The notes under the pieces: generated by a model
The model's input: only the letters and a program-made list of their open reading frames with translations
Databases searched by the model: none
Told to the model about the DNA's origin: nothing
Program-made: the position numbers and the translations under genes
DNA from: Verticillium longisporum
Lineage: Eukaryota > Ascomycota > Sordariomycetes > Glomerellales > Plectosphaerellaceae
Length of the DNA stretch: 64,000 bases
Reading direction: 5' to 3'
NCBI GenBank assembly: GCA_019188255.1
Contig: JAETXT010000008.1
Span: 2,542,001-2,606,000, forward strand
In this document: one piece after another, positions 1 through 12,633 of the stretch
How the letters are laid out: every line of letters begins with the position of its first letter
Position numbering within the stretch: the first letter of the stretch is position 1

Positions 1-348
1 AGCGTTCGTGCGGCCCACGTCCAGAACGCGTGCCACCCGGTCTACGGCGAACTTCCACAGGAGGACGGCATCACCGCCAGTCTCGGTGAAAACCCTGACA
101 GACTGCCTACAGCCAAGCTGAGACGCATAGTCAACCGGTACTACGGCATGTACCAGCAGTATCAACTCCAGCATGACATGGCCGTCAAGCGAGGAGATGC
201 TACGGCGGCTAACTTTCTCCACGGCTGTATTGTTATCAGTCATGGCAACTGGGTCAAACTTGACAAGCTCTTCGATCAGTCCAAGAACAATGACCTGAGG
301 GGCTCAGCACTGGGAGTTCAGCATGGACGAAAGTCCTGCCTGACCTAA
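1..348 (+). CDS. 3' end of an unrecognised protein-coding gene (partial)
   Basis: Frame 1 is open from the first base of the window to a TGA-free run ending in TAA at about 346-348, giving 115 residues with no requirement for a start codon inside the window. The stretch contains NRYYGMYQQYQLQHDMAVKR and later HGCIVISHGNW, with normal amino-acid composition and no low complexity, so it looks like a true C-terminal exon whose start lies outside the window. An internal ATG exists at 148 but the frame is equally coding-like before it. I do not recognise the family and assign no function. It could also be an exon that continues past a donor I did not identify. Confidence 0.45.
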   Translation, partial: SVRAAHVQNACHPVYGELPQEDGITASLGENPDRLPTAKLRRIVNRYYGMYQQYQLQHDMAVKRGDATAANFLHGCIVISHGNWVKLDKLFDQSKNNDLRGSALGVQHGRKSCLT

Positions 349-2453
349 ATAGTGTCGAGTCACCGTCACCAGATGTGCTCCAACCTTCTGCGAACAGAGG
401 CGCTGCCCCTCGGCCATTGTTCCGACCCTACAGCAGCACCGCCTGGACGATCCCATGCATGATAGTATGGGTATCATGTTCCTCGTCTACTGCCTGGATA
501 GGCCTTGCAGATCCTTCTTCTCACCTGCCTGGGCGAGGTAGGTTGAGGGATCATCCACAACTCACAATACATCACATTGACCGGCCGTGGTCGTTGCTTT
601 CGACTAGGCCGCTCTTCTTTTCTTTTTCCATCAAAGTTCACCAGTTAACGCTTGGCAACGATGCCGGGCTTGCGTTCCGAGTAGTATACTGCATGCGCCA
701 AGGACCGTTGGCAGATTGTTTCTTTCGACTTTCTTTCCTTTTGGCGTGCAGTATGTCCTCGGCAACGCCCCTTTCCTTTCTGCTATTTGAATTTCTGCAT
801 GCACACGACACGGCGTTTTGTTTCACGAATGACGAAGAAGAGTGCGCGACGCAGACAAGACGGCAGGACACGAGGCCATGACGAGGCTGAACAAAATCAG
901 ACATCACATTGCAAGGAGGAACGACATTTTGTACGCGAAACATGTGGTTCGCCATGTCCTTGCAAAGACGCAAAGCTTTGCGCTCCTCCCGCATCTCCTT
1001 GTTTCTTGCCGCAATTGTCTTGCGTCTTGAAGCGCACCGGCTCACAGCACGATTCGGTTTCTGTGCAGAGCATGGCTAGCACGTGTTTGAGCGACCCAGA
1101 GCAGCAATGGTTGCTCCGGAAAAGGTCCGCACGTTTGGTTTAGACGGTTTGGTCAGGAACATGGGGGAGGGGGGGACTGTGCATGATAGGATTGTTGATC
1201 CCGCCCCCGCCCCCGCCCCCTTTCCCCTCGATGGTTTGTTTTATCTTTCTGGCGTGTACCACGGCGTTGGATGGAGGAGCCGAGCACAAGCTCGACGGTT
1301 CTCAGGATGAGATTGGGTCCGGCACGGCGTCAGGGTTGCCTAGAGACGGGACGTTTTACGGAGAACGAGGAGAAAGAAAGGTAGAAAAACGACATCACAA
1401 ACTCCAAACTCGGCGGTTATGAAGCGGCCCGCCATCCGGTTCGTGACAAGCACCGGGACGGCGCCCGAGAAATTGACCCATCAGAGACCACGAAGTCTGA
1501 TCAATGCCATGATACTGTGATCGTCAAACGAATCGAGGCACCAGGAAAGAGTGAAATTGTCCATCTCTTGCTTCTCAGTGGACGATACGCCACAACCACC
1601 TCTCCGCCCCCTCTTCTCCCCTGGACTTGGTGTTTGCGCAGCAATCAGTATTACCCTTCCAAGATGGTCAGTCTGATTACCTTCCTCTTGATCCCCATGT
1701 TAAGGCAAAGAGGGCACGCGGGTCCTTCCTTGCCTACAAGGCGGACCAGACTATCTCCTCAGAGTGTGATCAATTCCATCTAAGCACTGCGTTTGCCAAG
1801 GGATTATGGGTAGATAGCACCACTGAAGGAAGCACAATGGATAACTTTCTTATCCGATAGTCGACAGTCGCAATCGTCGTTTTCTTCTTCTTCTTGTATG
1901 CAGGAAAGAAGGATGCCACGCAGTCATTCCAGACACACCAGCAATGCGATGATCAAAGTCATGGATGGGATTGAAAATCGTGTATCTCGTAATACGAACT
2001 CAAACGTTCAGTCCCACTGCTGCACCCAGTACAAGACTCCAAAACAAAGTTCGCTTGCCCCTCCGATGCTGCCGTGCTGCTTTTCTATCCCATTCATACC
2101 ATAGTGGAGGGGCGGAAATATCCATCGACCCCACCACGACTTGCAAGGAAAAGGAAGGGCTCATGAGTTTCCCAACAGTAGTTTGCCGAACGCCCCATGT
2201 CGTCCTCCGCATCGCCAATTGTACTATATACGGAATGAGAGAGAAACCATCATACCGCCTTCAAACAGAAGCTAGCTATGTCCATCATCGCCAGAATGCC
2301 GGCAAGCCGAGTGTTCGGCCCTTCTGAGAAAATGGGCGAAGAAAGATGATGAAAAGAAGAGAAATATCTCAAGGTAGAAGAAGTAGGAATAAAAAGTGGT
2401 ATCTCGGTTCATGCACAGTGTCCCTCGGGACTGTCTAGGATGTCGATGGCCGT
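349..2453. other. Intergenic, downstream of wc-1
   Basis: About 2.1 kb with only short overlapping open frames of poor composition. It holds a (CCCCGC)-type C-rich tract at about 1201-1222 and, close to the right edge, the expected 3' UTR of the minus-strand wc-1 gene. I see no supportable gene. Confidence 0.5.
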
Positions 2454-5400
2454 CTAGTTGGTGTTGAAAATTTCTCGTTCTTCGCGGATCGATGTGATGC
2501 CTGCGCCGCTACCCCCCTCGAGCAATGGTTGACTGGGCGGGGGCATTGTTGCATGCACCTTGGCCGGGTTCAGCGCGCCGCTACCCGCCGAAGTATCTTC
2601 GGCATGGACCACCCCATCGGCACCGAGCTCCCGATGGAGTGGTGAAGACTGGTGGGGCGAATTGGATCGTTTACTTGCCGCATCACCACTGTTCCCGCCG
2701 CGAGACGAATTGCGGGGAGAAACTCGTCCGGTCTGTAGATGAGTGGTGGGTTAGGTACTACCCGTTTGGAAGGAAAGGGGTTGCATGTTCTTACCTGTTT
2801 AGCCCATCGCAGGCCGCAACTGTTGCATAGATCACGCTGACCGCTAGGTCCTCGCCTCCATTCAGGGGTGTTCCGTGTGTGGCAGTTGGCGCAGTCTCGG
2901 ACCACGTTGCCCACACCCTTTCTTCTCTTTCTCTTCTTCTTATTGGAAAGAAGGCCGCCAAGCTCCTCGGCCAGAATTCGATTCACCTTCTCCATCTGCC
3001 GCAGCTCGAACTGCCAGCTCGAGCACTTGGTAGTACGCAGTTCGTCGAATATGTTGTCGTCTGCTGCGAGTGCGACATCTTGGGTGCCCAGAGCCAATGC
3101 CCCGCCTGCTGGCGCTGACACGATACCGCCCGCTTGGGCCTCGGTGTCTCCATTCGATGACGTCTGCAGTTGGCCTTTCTTACCAGTAGACTTGACGCTT
3201 CCGGGTGATGTTGCTGCAGGTGCAATTGCTCTGGACGAAGCCTTGATGAGTTTGGTTTGAGCGAGTAGAAAGGTGGGCTTCTGACCCTCGCAGGCGTCGC
3301 CAGGATACAGAACCGTCTGTGCCTGTAGTACCTGACCCCTCCTATTCTGAACTTCATGCTTACAAGTGACAATTTTGCCACGTCGTGCCTTTTCGATCGT
3401 GCGGCCGAATTCGGCCCGTGACTCTTTCCGCATGAGCTCTTGAATGCTAGTGCCAATGAGATCGTTCGGTTGCAGGTCCAGGAGAGACCGAACATTTGAC
3501 GATACGAACAAAAACATGCCTGATGTGGAGAGCTTCGTCCACAGCTCACTGTCACCGATGCCACCGTTGGCATCAAGGTTGCGACGACTCAATGCAAAGA
3601 CTGGTCTTTTGCGGCCAACAAGGATGATGCTCTTGCGTCCCTTGCCCTGCTCGACAAATAGCGAGCCGTGACTCTCGAACCACGTATAACCGCTGTGCTT
3701 CCGCCGGATACGGAAGACAATGTTGACCGGGCTTCCGGGTGTTGTGTCCTTCAGCTCTCGAGTTACGGGGACGATATCGGAAGGGTGGCAGATGCTGGAT
3801 AATGTGTTTCCTGCCAACTCAGCGGCGTCGTACTCGAGAACCCGCTTGCATGAGGGTGAGAGGTAAAGAAAGAGGCCCTTCAGTGAAAGGACATGAACGA
3901 CGTCATCTGCGTTCTCCAGAAGCATCTTGTCCCAGGACTGTTTGTGCCAGTCCGAAACAAGGCCTTTGGGGTTGAACTGCTGCAACAAGGTCGAGACATC
4001 ATCGACTCCCAATGTCTGCCCATTTTCTGGCTCCCACTGACCTGCGTTCGGCGGTGTCCAGATGTACTGCCCAATATCGCTGTGCATATAATTGACCTGG
4101 ACACCCTGCGCATCTTGGCTGGAGGCAATAGCATCAGGACACTCGACAAGATCAATCTGGAAGCCGACAAAGAACCTGACTTCATCAGGGTCATCCCATG
4201 GAATGGGTATCATGGTCAGAAGATTCAGGAACGGCTTCCCGCCTTTTCGATAGTTGATGAGACTTTGTTGGACCTCTTTGCCTTCGTGAATCTTTTGCTT
4301 GAGATTGTACACGGCAGCATCGTCGACAAACTCACGCTTCGAACCAGCCTCGACGGCACCGTCTGGAGCCTGGAGGAAACGGCAGTTTTGTCCCACAATT
4401 TCATGCCGGCTATAACCGGTCAAGTTCTGGAAGTTGTCGGACACATAAATGATGGGACAGTCATTCAGAGACATGTCGCATACGACAAAGGCACAAGACA
4501 TGTCCACAGCGCCTAGATGGATTTCCGGGTTCTTGCGAGTCGCGACGTACCACAATGCCTTCAGCATGTCGAATCCGCTTTTGGAGTAAACGCTCTTGTC
4601 CTTTGTATCGAGTCGCGGCGTCTGAGGGCCGGCGGCGGGCGTAGTGGCGGCTGAATGGGCGGCCTGGACCTGTGAAGTCTGCGGGGTAGAGAGAGAGGAA
4701 GCGTGCGGTGGTGTTGATGAACTGTTGGTTGACAGGTCCCGCGTCAGCGTCGAAGGCGCAGCTGGCGCCTGTACGGAGGCCCCAGACTGGGCGCTGGGCG
4801 GGCTGGTTTTCTGGCCCTGGCTTTGGCTCACGGTATGACTCTGGTCCTGTTCAAATGGCGGTTGTTTGGGTTGAGCCGGTTTCTGGGTTTGTGATTGGGT
4901 TTCGGCTTGTTGTTGGACAAGTGCTTGTGACTGGACTTGAGCCTGAGCCTGAGGGCGATTTTCTTGGGCTGGGATTGCGGTCATTCCTTCGACGCCGGTC
5001 ATGCCAAGGTCCAGGTTGTTCGTAAGCGGTGCCGTGCTGGTCCCGAGAGACTGGTCTTCGGGAGAGCCGGCCATCTGGACATCTGCGCCCCCGGGTTCGA
5101 GGCCAGTCTGGGAAAATTGAGGCTCCACGACAGGTGAGCCATACATGTTCATGCCGCCTGCCTGGCCCCCCATGTTGCTCATGTTCATGTTGGCGAAGCT
5201 CTGCAGCATCATGGAACCGAGCACCTCGGGCGAGTACTGGGGGAAGGTACCACTGGGGGACATTTGCATCATGTCCTGGCCAGAGAATGAGTCGATATGG
5301 GACGGAATATCAGACATGCTGACGTTATTCATGCTACCCATGTTGCCCATATTGTTCATGCTATTCGACATGGTGATGTAGTTGTTGTTCAAGTGGGCGC

Positions 5401-5881
5401 TGTTCATATTCGGGCCGCTGAAGGGGTAGTTTCGATACTGGCCAGAGTTACTTCCAAACTCCATCATGGACACCCTCCTGTCGACATCGGTCTGCTGTTG
5501 TTGAAGCTGTTGCTGATGGTGCTGCTGTTGTTGACGATGCTGGTGTGCCATCTGGGAACTGTAGTTCGGGATACTCAGCCGGCGCTGGATCTCGGATCGG
5601 TTGTTGCGAATAATATCGTCGAGAGAATCCCCCGATACCATGGCGCCATCCTGCATGGCATTCATGTGCTGGCGACCGTGGACTTGAGACGAGGCCATCG
5701 GCATAGGGATCTGGCGTTGAAGCGCATGTTGCTGTTGTGACTGGTTCAGGCCTTGGTTCAGGCCCTGGCTTGGGTTCGGAGGTTGGTTCTGGGATTGAAG
5801 CTGGGCATGCTGGGCTGACTGCTGCGACAAGCGATGCTGCCTCTCCTGGGGGGGGAGCTGTGCCTGATAGTAGGACTCCAT
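2454..5881 (-). CDS. wc-1: White collar-1 type blue-light photoreceptor and GATA transcription factor
   Basis: WC-1 senses blue light through a flavin-binding LOV domain and, paired with WC-2, activates light-responsive and clock promoters in the nucleus. The model is exon 5881-2795, a 62-bp intron (2794-2733, GTAAGA...ACAG) and exon 2732-2454, giving 1121 residues; Neurospora WC-1 is of similar size. The N-terminus is Gln-rich (residues 1-130). The LOV/PAS domain spans about 435-585 with the signature GQNCRFLQ, its photoactive Cys at residue 500. Two further PAS domains follow (about 650-755 and 775-875), then a basic NLS (981-988) and a GATA finger, Cys997-x2-Cys1000-x18-Cys1019-x2-Cys1022. 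Splicing in phase 0 after RWAKQ restores the conserved TGRVSPRNSSRGG segment; reading through the intron gives an unrelated tail. The ATG at 5881 is the first of the long frame, but an upstream exon is not excluded. Confidence 0.95.
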
Positions 5882-7954
5882 ATTGAGGGCATCAGTACTG
5901 GGAGCCAGGCAGGGTTGGACTGCTGCGGCCTTTCAGCCGCGATCGATGTCGTGCGAGGCGTATTGCGTCGAGGTCGCAGATCTGGCTGTACCGAAATCTT
6001 TGTCCTTCACGAGCCCAACCAGGTGGTGATGATGGCGCATGTACCAGAGCGACCAAAGGGTTTTTTTTTCGCTCTCCGAATCGTTTTCGCTTTGTTGTTG
6101 TTGATGCCGTCGATGCAATCGTTTAGTTGAAATCCGTGTGAAGGGATCGTATCGGTAGGGTGGATTGAATCGGGTTTGGGGAGGAGAATGGGATGGAATG
6201 GATGGGACTGGAGAGGGCGGAATGGGGATCGGAAATTTGGCGAGACTGGGAAAGTGAATGGGCAATTGCGAAGGGGAGGGGGGGCTGGTGACGACAGTTG
6301 GGTGAAGATGCGGTAGATTCCCGACCGATCGCACTCTTCTCGGTCAGGTGTTGTGGACGGGACGCTGGACAGAACTGACGCAGCGGGAGGGGGGGCAAGG
6401 GACACAGTGCTGAGGTGGGGAGCGGACCGGCTTGTGAAGAAGGAAAAGGCTCTGGCGTCGGGTCTTGCTGCCGGTAAGGTATGGATGGTTGGTTCACTAC
6501 TTCGAAAAGCATAATATTTCGCTCGGGGGGGCGAACGGGGACGGGCAAAAGGCGGACACTCCCTACCTCCAGTTACACGTACTAAGCAGGAAAACGTTGC
6601 CTCAGCCGTGGTACTTACCAAACTCGGCGTGTTGGTGAAAGGAGGTCAATACGATCAGTGGGGAGACGGTAGGCCAGAGAACATGGGATTTGCAAATGTT
6701 CCATGTTCTGGGTGCATGCTGTCCTCCCATTTACGTCTCGGCTTTGACTCCTGCCCAGATCTGGCTCTGCTGACTCGATCCAATGGAGCGGATAACATTC
6801 ATTGTTCCAGCACCCAGCCCAGCCGCAGATCAGTGTCCTCCTATTCACCTAGGTACCTAGGTACCTACCTAGGTAGGTAGGTAAGGTACGCTAGGAACAG
6901 TATCTCGGGTGCCTTCTTCTTCGAAGGCGGCTGGCCCGGGTGCCTGAACTAGGGGAGGGGGGGCCTGAGGAGCCCCAGGATCGACGCTGAGGCGTGGAAT
7001 CGTAAAATGGGTGCTCATCGAGCTCGTGGTGAGAAGGAACATGCCGCTCACCGTCAAGACAGGCAGGCCCCTCCAAGACATGTGCACTATGTGTACTTTC
7101 GAGGGTGGGCGGATCACAGTCGCCACCCACCCAAGCCACCCCACCCCCGCCAGAGCACTCGTCCCAACGAACGGGGAGCACTGCCAACTAGGGAAGAAAC
7201 AGAACCAGATCCAGAAACAACAAGAAAGAATGCAGATGTCGAGGCCTGCAATATATCCGTGCGACGTCAGCGCCCAATCACAAGTTCGGAAACAGGACAT
7301 CATGTCGTCATAGGCTGGCTCATCTCAGAACCAATCCTTGCCCCTCCCTGGCATCCCAAGACCAAGGTCCACGTACCTTACCTCGAACCAAGAATCAGCT
7401 GCTGCTAGGTAATTTCCAGGAAGTTCGATTTTGGCTGGCCGCGCTCCAGGGTGGCTGCCACAATGTATCTTCAGACGATAGGTAGGTAAAGAGTAAGGTC
7501 ATCCAAGCTGCATGAGGTAGTAACAACGAGTTAGTCTTCATCTCGCATCCAAACGCTCCGGGCTTCCACATTCACCATTGCTATCCAACTGACTCCATCT
7601 TGATGCCTCATCGGCATCGCACAGGCCAACAAAAGCATCAGTCCGGCGTAACCGTCGTTGTTAGTCTTGCGTCGTCCACCTCCTGAAGTACTCAACAGCA
7701 CCTGCTAGCATCAGCAGCATCGTAATTTGGCTTCGTATTCATTATGAACGCCTCTTCTTCCTTAGGTAGCTGGGTTGAGCGACGTGCAGCTACTGCTACC
7801 GGGTCGCTTTGCCCTGCTCGAGCTTACTTCTTCTGCTCAGCTCCTCTACAAGACTGGCATCAGCTCGGCCCACCTCAAGCGTGCATTCATCTTCCTACAC
7901 CTTGCTGCTGGTATCATCACATCACTGTCCGAGTCCCGCTGTCTCCCCAACACT
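5882..7954. other. wc-1 promoter/leader and importin 3' flank
   Basis: About 2.07 kb between the wc-1 start codon and the importin stop codon, both genes on the minus strand. Read on the minus strand, 5882-6620 is pyrimidine-rich and contains a perfect GTAAGT donor at 6618-6613 with acceptor-like CAG sites just before the wc-1 ATG, consistent with a 5' UTR intron. The open frames here start only at non-ATG codons. The rest holds a CCTAGGTA repeat patch and no gene that I can support. Confidence 0.5.
6847..6889. repeat. Palindromic ACCTAGGT-type tandem patch
   Basis: Overlapping ACCTAGGTACCTAGGTACCT units followed by AGGTAGGTAGGTAAGGTAC. Similar patches recur between genes elsewhere in this window (about 16671-16692, 17937-17946, 28131-28187, 38714-38752 and at the right edge). 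Each half is self-complementary. Confidence 0.7.
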
Positions 7955-10900
7955 CTACGCAAAGTAGGCCGCAACCCTTTGCTGGCTTTCCGCAGGGAAC
8001 TGCTGCAGCAGGGGCGCAGGGTCCACGCCCGCGTTGGCGAGCAGCGCTTTGGTAGCCGCCACTACCCTGGTCACCGTCTGCCCCTGCAGCGCATCGCTCT
8101 CGAGCGCCTGCGCGATCATGACAAACATCTTGCCTGCCTGCCCGATCACTGCGGGGTTTTGCCTGTCATTCGAAATCAGTATTTCTTCCTTGTGAATGCC
8201 TTCTGCCTGCCAACGAAGGGTACTCACTGGTCAATCAACTCTGCAAGGTAAGCGTACGCGTACGGCGCCGCTTCCTCGTCGTTGGTAACGGGCAATGTCT
8301 CGAGCCACTGACCAACAACGGCCTGCGCATCCGGCACCTGGCTTGTGTTGTAGTGCAGGATCTTAGCAATGGCCGCGCACGCATTCTCCGTTGCATACAC
8401 GTTCTCGTCGTTGCGTGCGTCCGGCACTGGTGTTGCCTGGAACAGGTACGGCAGCGCGCCCCCGAGGAACTGGCCCCAGGGTGCGCCGCCTCGGTGCGCC
8501 GCCACGCCGATGCCGTACGCCGCCGCCTGCCGGATTGCCGGCGAGGCATCCTGGCAGCCGTCGATCAGCGGCTGCGTGATGACGTTGGCGTATCGGCTGC
8601 TCTCCGGCCCGCAGTATTCCAACACGTCGTCCATGATGCAGAGGCCCCACTGGCGCTGTGTAGGATCAGTCGACTTGAGGAACCCCTCGTACGTGGGCAT
8701 GAGCCGTTCCCAAGTCGGAAGGAATGCTGCGCCGTGATTCTTGAAGATGGCGTGGAACGCCTTGTTCATGTCTGACAGGAGCGTCTGGTCATCCTCAATG
8801 GCCATCAGCGTCTCCTCAGCCTCATCCTCGACATCGTCTGCTGTCGCGCCCTCCTTCTCTTCCGCACGCTGTGCTACGCGATCCTTGTAGTCCTCGAGTG
8901 CCGAGTGCACCGAGTCGATATACTTGGACATGTGGTCCGCGCTGAGGCAGCCCTTGCCCACAACCTCGACAGATTCGTAGAAGCACTGGTACATTTCAGC
9001 CAATGTGTCAATGGCCGGCTCAGCCGTGAGGACTTCCAGCAGCTTGTCCACCGTTGCGGTCCATAGGCCTGCAAGCTCGTTTGAGGGGCAGCCGTAGGCT
9101 TTCTTGTAGGAACCCAGGAGCTGAGGCACCAGCTTGGCCGAGACGAATCTGACGGGGTCGTGGAAGAAGAATGAAAGGCCCGGGATAGCAATCTTCTCCA
9201 TGATTTCCGCAACGTAGGGAGAGAAGTGGCCTTCGAGTACCTGGGCATACACAACTAAGAGCTCAATCGCCATGTTCTTGTCGTCCATTGTGCTTGTCTT
9301 GATGCCGATCATCTTGCCCTTGAGTGGCACCAGCTCCCAGCCATCCTCCTGCTGGATCTGCTCTACCTGCTCCTCGTCATCCAAGAGCTGGATATCGGCC
9401 TTCGCGCTCGCTAGCTCAAGCAGAGGAGGCATGACATTGGCGAGGAAAGGCAGGAACTCGTGGCCGAGCACCCTGCACATACGACCCCAGCAGTGCATGA
9501 GGTACTGTGTCTGGGGGTCATCGGCATCCGTAATGTTGGCCTGAATGTTGGCCAGAAGTTGAACAAGGGTCATGGCATCCTGCCCAAGACGCTCCTTGCC
9601 GACAGCCAGCGCAATCAGGGTGGCACACTCCATGGCCTTGGCGCGAAGGGTACGGAATTCCCTTTCGTCATCGCGCTGAAGATCGTTGACAAGAAGAGGC
9701 ACCAGAGAGGCGTAATACTTGACAGAGGCAGCCTCTGGAGCATCGGAAATGGTGGCGATAGTGGAGAGAGCTTGCTCTTGCACATAGCGCTTATCGTTCT
9801 GGAGAAGTTGGAATAGGTGTGACAGCAAGCCGTCGAGATGGGGTTCGAGAGTCTCCTTCTCGGCCTCTTCGCAAAAGTTGACCAGAGCAGCAGCTGCGTG
9901 CGATTTAACACGTGGCTCTGGTGACTCGAGCACGGGTACGATGGCTGTCAGAACGCGGTCGTAGTAGTCAGTCTGCATCTTTGGAGCAAAGTCGGTGCTC
10001 ATTTGTCCAAGCGCGTTGCAGCCTGCCCAACGCACACGCGGGTGGGGATCCTTCAAGGCAGGTATGACAAGGTCGAGTACCTGACTTAGCTCACCGATCA
10101 TGAGATCTCTACAACCTTCGGAGATGGCAGAAATGGCCATCAGGGCCGCGTGCCTATCCTTCCACGCCATGGAAGTCATCATCCGGGGAAGCCAGTTGAA
10201 CGTCGGGGCGAGAATCGTCTGGCCACCAAGCTTGTTTGCAAGACGGTCCATGCATTGCTCTCCTGCGACGTGGTTCAGATCGCTCTCTTCTTGGTCAAGC
10301 TGCAAACGCGATCAAATTAGAGGAATTTCCCGCGTTCCACTCTTCAATACAAGCACTTACATCGTCGGAATCAAGCCACTCGGCTGCATCATCGTCGTCC
10401 TCGCCGAGATCCGTCATGAGGCTCAGGCACTGCGTGATCATGTCATTGGTATAAGACTCGTCCTTGCGACACATTGAGGGCGCGTAGTCGGCAAATGTGG
10501 CCATGAGCTCCAGAGCATTCTGGCGGCACAGGCTGTCGAGTTCCTTGTCCTGGATGACGGAGATGCTAAACTGCACAAGGTTGCGGAACAGGCTCTTGAA
10601 CATCTTGGGAGCAGTTTCGGCCAAGTCAATAAGAGCAACGAGGGCGGCGCTGAGGTCTTCAGAGTCGTGTGTCTCCTTGATGGGGGTAGAATATTGAGAA
10701 CATCGGCAATGAGCGGGTAGTATTTGGCCTGGGCCTTCTTGCCCAAGCTCCGGAAGAAGGCTGCGAAGGCCTCCATGGCAGCCAAGCGGACCTGGATCGA
10801 CTCGTCTTTGAAGCCTTTCTGGAAGGCCTGCATGACGCCCTCCTCGTGTTGCTTCTCGATCACACTAGGAGTCGTGGCGAATACGCGGAAGGCTGTCTCT

Positions 10901-11525
10901 CGCTTTTCGGCCTCAGGGGCCATGCTCAACTGAAAGAGTGCGCCAAGCAACTCGGGCCAGGAGTCATCTGTCGGGAGATCAGTCATGATGCTTGAATAAA
11001 GAGACACCCTCTCATTATCGGCGCCTTACTGTTCTCCGTGTATTGCCTGGCGATTTCGGCAACGGCATCACTGATTTTATTCCTTACGGAGCGGTCGAAA
11101 TCGCCTGCAAGTGTTTCGAGAAGCTTCTGGCGAATGACAGCAGCCTGGTCGGTGGCCAACGAAATGAACATGTCTACCGAGTCGCCCCTCTCATTCTTGC
11201 GGGTTTTCGAAGCGATTCGGCGAAAGATAACAGCAGCAAAGGAGCGCACCTGCAAGACAAAAGGCTAAGTCAGCGAAAGCTGTTCCAAGCTCTAGTGGGT
11301 GAGGCTGGTGTGGGGAGTCGGGATAGGGAAGGCTCGACAAACCGGAGTCTCAGATGCGGCCTGAACTTGCTCAGCAAGACCCATGAGCAGGATCTCGGGA
11401 CGGGTATTCGTCCAGTTGTTTTGCAGATGCTCTTCAGCCTGGGCTCGAGTGTTGTTGTCGGCAGACTGGAGAGCTTGCAGAAGCTGGGTCAGCTCCGCAT
11501 GAACATCACCGGGGAGGATCGACAT
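7955..11525 (-). CDS. Importin beta-3 karyopherin (Kap121/Pse1/Sal3 type), with one frame break
   Basis: Kap121-type karyopherins bind Ran-GTP and carry cargo such as ribosomal proteins and transcription factors through nuclear pores. Exons on the minus strand are 11525-11343, 11249-11030, 10967-10361, 10299-8228 and 8162-7955; all four introns are GT-AG and 61-93 bp. The start reads MSILPGDVHAEL and the C-terminus ends QQRVAAYFA. The whole protein is helical HEAT-repeat-like sequence, including the acidic DLGEDDDDAAEWLDSDD loop typical of this subfamily. The total is about 1096 residues, matching yeast Pse1 (about 1090). In exon 3 the conserved run VLNILPP-IKETHDSEDL is split between two frames at a five-base G run (10682-10686; C run in the sense strand), and one extra base restores it. 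I regard this as a probable assembly error. No functional domain is missing otherwise. Confidence 0.93.
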
Positions 11526-12633
11526 GGCTGCGAGTGGTGCTGAGGCTGATGTTATTTCCTTCGAGCTATTTCGGAGGCTGATGTTTGTAGAAGCCCCAGC
11601 CGAGTCCGAAATGACGATGTGTCACACAGACGTGGTATGAAGCAGGCGAGGCGAGCAGGAATGGCTTTGCTGCTCGCGACAAGCCAATAACTTTGTGGGT
11701 TGAGCACGTTGGCTTTAGCTTTCTTGTTTCTTGAACGGCGGGGGCGTGCCTAATACGTAGGTTCCGGTGTTGTGTCGGTCAGGTCGTCGCGTCGTTTGTC
11801 GGGAGACGCTTGGGAGACGCAACAAAAGAGTTGGGTAGGTAAACCACGAGCCAGAAGCGATCCAGGCCGACCTCTCTCTGTGTTGGCAGTTGTGTACAAC
11901 AAAAAACAGCAGGAGGAAAATGGCCCTTTGTGGTTTCGCAGGCTCGACAATGAAGGATGGAGCGGGAGGGATGGGAATAGGTATAGGATGGCAGGGCGGG
12001 AACAACAAAAAAATTGAGGGGTGAATTGTGAAGGGCGGCATGGGGCGGGCAACCGCTTGTGCATCCATGGCAGCTTGAAAGTCAAATAACGGAGGGGTCC
12101 AGAGTGGGTTGCACCGTCGTGGACAGCTGCCACCGCCTGGATGAACCTGTTACCATAGTCACCGATAACAACCCCGCCTTCCATCGACCGTCTTATCGCT
12201 AGATGGACCCGCTGTTTTCGTTCAGAGAGCGGCGCATGATCTGAGGTGAGGGGTTGCTTGATCCTAAGCTTCGTCCAAGGCCCCCTCCAGTCCAGCTGGA
12301 CTGTTGAGGTTCCTGACTGACCTGACCTCCATGCAATACTCTCACAACTCACACGAATGCTCTATCTACCCATATACGTTACATTGAGACCCTTGCGCTG
12401 TCTTTCCACCCCCTTTCCGTGATACATCCTGCGTCTTCGCACCGAATTCGTCATATGATCGTCACATCGCAGCTCCAAGGGTCGAAAGCTCGTTGACCTC
12501 CATTTGAAAGTTACCAAACACCTCAACAACCGAATCCGGCAGAGAAACTTGTGACGGAGTAAAATTCTGAAGCGATTGACGGAGTCTTTACCCCATTCCA
12601 CCTGAGAAGGCATCCCAATACCAGAAAAGCGCC
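11526..12633. other. Divergent intergenic region between importin and Sds23-type genes
   Basis: About 1.1 kb separating two divergently transcribed genes, so it should contain both promoters. Both flanks are pyrimidine-rich in the direction of the adjacent gene. The open frames crossing it are short and biased in composition, and I see no gene. Confidence 0.5.

Noticed and set aside
6007..6621. Minus-strand open frame of 204 codons in the wc-1 leader
   Set aside because: It begins with TTG, has biased Pro/Ser composition from a pyrimidine-rich leader, and is crossed by the likely 5' splice donor at its start.
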